Positions 62,346 through 64,000 of a DNA stretch of 64,000 bases are shown piece by piece. The position numbers and the translations under genes were made by a program. The notes beneath the pieces were generated by a model, which was not told the origin of the DNA, did no database searches, and was given only the letters and a program-made list of their open reading frames with translations. The stretch spans positions 6,222,372-6,286,371 of the forward strand of contig OX442418.1 in the NCBI GenBank assembly GCA_949361645.1. The letters run 5' to 3'. The DNA is from Spongilla lacustris (Eukaryota; Porifera; Demospongiae; Spongillida; Spongillidae). Positions within the stretch are counted from its first letter, which is position 1, and each line of letters begins with the position of its first letter.

Positions 62346-63370
62346 CTATAACATCAGAAGGTATCATCAATAACTCAATGACATCAAATAATAATTGAAT
62401 GTATATCATGACAGATTAATAATGAGCAATACAGTTGATGTCATACCAGCTGTGACATGTAAGGAAACAATTACATCATCCTTACCTCGATGTATATGTA
62501 CATGGAACTATTTTAGCTGCATGTACCACAGAGTGTCATATTTGATATGTGTACATGTACATGTAAACGTAAATTTGCTATGAATATAATTGTCACCACT
62601 GACAATGTCACCCGATGATATCATCGCACATGTACGTGTAGGTGGTGAGTACGATGACAAACACATCTTTACCTACAATAAACAACTACGATAACTTACC
62701 CTCTGATATTGAATGATTGGTATTCACATTGTTTGAGGAAAGAAAAAAAAAATGACATTCAAATCATACATATATATCACAACACACTTTTAAACAACAG
62801 TGGCACATCCCCCTCAAACCTGAATATGAATATAATAAATGCATAATTAGCGTATGATGCGTCGGATCAATCGGCCCACGTGAGTTATACATTTCTACAG
62901 AGAATCGAGCGTGCACTCCGTGAAGTCACTAAACAGCTTATTCTTATTACTTGTTCATTGGTTAGTACTATATTTTAGTTTTGTAACCTGCGAGATACGC
63001 AGTAGGCTGGTATTTATACGTAAATCTTGGTAAATGTATTCCAAAATGTGCCTTAATTTTCAATCACCCTACATGTACAATCTGTGGAAAAATTGGAATG
63101 TGCACGAAATTTTTCTTGCACGTGCCAAAATACACAGCCAGGAATTAAAGCTGACATATATACAATGACATATTTGTCACTAAACATTCAAAGTTATGTA
63201 TACACTGTAGGTACAATCAATTGTTATCTAAATATAACAAGCTGAACAATTTTACTAAGTTAGACAAAACACCCTTGACACATGTAAAGTGTGAGCGATT
63301 TCTTTATGAACGACATGAAAACAGTATTGATAAATACATCTGCTGACTGTTTATTGTAATGACTATTGTA
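62346..63370. repeat. Intron-like host repeat
   Basis: Includes the unoccupied MITE-A site (GCTGCATGTACCACAG near 62,517) and an intron-unit core near 62705. 62,800-63,170 is mostly single-copy. No gene seen. Confidence 0.5.
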
Positions 63371-63411
63371 CTGAGCTGCTGCATACAGTGGTATTGTCTG
63401 TAACATAAGAG
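63371..63411 (-). pseudogene. Truncated ankyrin exon
   Basis: Only the first half of the exon remains (IPLYAAAQ) after a normal acceptor (GTTACAG); the sequence then leaves the exon before any donor. A relic of another unit. Confidence 0.5.
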
Positions 63412-64000
63412 GGCATCATCAATAACTCTTCATTTACACCAAATAACATATTGCATGGCAGATTGTGTGAACAATACAGTTTATGTCATACCAGCTGTGA
63501 CATCATGTAAGGACAATGACAATCACATCATACTTACCTCCATGTATACATGTACATGGAAATATTTTAGCTGCATGTACAATGTACAACTGAGTCTCAT
63601 ATTTGATATGTGTACAGGTATATGTAAATGTAAATTTGCTATATTTAATGCCAGTACAGACAATGTCACCGGATGACATCATCATACATGTACATGTAGG
63701 TGGTGAGTACAATGATAAAAACATCTTTACCTACAATAAACAACTGCTATAACTTACCATCTGATATGGAGTGACAATGTTCGAGCAAATAAAAGGAAAC
63801 AAATAACAAACAGACAAGTAGTAGTAACATCATACAACTATACACAACAGACTTTTAAACATAACCACACGAAAATTAAACATAATGATTATGAAGCATG
63901 AACATGTTGGAATGCTAACATACAGAAAACGAAATACTATAATAGTGTAAATCACCAAATAAATTAATAAAAGCAGAACACATTTGTAACACTAAGTCAG
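63412..64000. repeat. Intron-like host repeat, right end
   Basis: One further intron unit with its core near 63763 and the CCATGTATACATGTACATGG block. No gene supported. Confidence 0.5.

Noticed and set aside
1..64000. CRISPR arrays, bacterial operons, tRNA or rRNA genes
   Set aside because: The direct repeats lack regular unique spacers and no tRNA or rRNA signature was recognised by eye; the sequence is eukaryotic.

Overview
The window looks like nuclear DNA of a marine invertebrate. It has short phase-0 ankyrin-repeat exons with good GT/AG splice sites, introns built from tandem and dispersed repeats, many MITE-like palindromes, a decayed Gypsy retroelement and dense ACATGT/GTACAT palindromic microsatellite. 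A sponge would fit the ankyrin-rich, AT-rich, repeat-dense character, but the species is a guess.

Left flank (1-17,691): a minus-strand ankyrin-type gene or gene remnant. Its 84-bp exon recurs at 3371, 6532, 9253, 12007 and 13957. The array consists of 2.7-3.2 kb segmental units, each carrying a 0.5-kb MITE and usually a 0.8-kb TTAA-flanked palindromic element; the last unit keeps the empty TTAA site. The same intron repeat, with a fixed splice-donor-like core, also fills 49.9-52.4 kb and 58.3-64 kb.

Centre (17,698-41,305): the main object is a 23.6-kb Maverick/Polinton (adintovirus-like) provirus. It has 0.84-kb terminal inverted repeats and a 6-bp target duplication (TAGAAC). About 24 intact reading frames are tightly packed on both strands. 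Recognised genes are the exonuclease half of a protein-primed type B DNA polymerase (the polymerase domain is missing), an A32/FtsK-like packaging ATPase, a probable double-jelly-roll major capsid protein, a penton-like minor capsid protein, a retroviral-type integrase with a Maverick-type C-terminus, a very long fibre-like repeat protein, a zinc-ribbon protein and a SAP-like DNA-binding protein. Several Gly/Ala-rich hydrophobic proteins and two proteins with strong myristoylation-type N-termini suggest membrane-linked virion components. I find no adenain/Ulp1-like protease. Many genes sit head to head across 35-110 bp AT-rich gaps that must hold bidirectional promoters. Capsid, packaging and integration genes are open while replication is broken, so the copy looks young but unable to replicate on its own.

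Right flank (41,312-64,000): a THAP-like zinc-finger fragment with an 11-residue tandem repeat (43.6-44.1 kb); a 1.6-kb nonautonomous DNA element with CCTAGG/GTCCCC arrays at both ends and a perfect 44-bp palindrome (46.4-48.0 kb); a duplicated unidentified segment (48.1-48.6 kb); more of the ankyrin intron repeat with exons at 52,427 and 62,265; and a 5'-truncated, frameshifted Gypsy element (53.5-58.15 kb) split by a 2.2-kb DNA transposon. The segment at 52.4-53.06 kb is a paralogue of the sequence on both sides of the provirus and lacks it, giving a natural empty reference.
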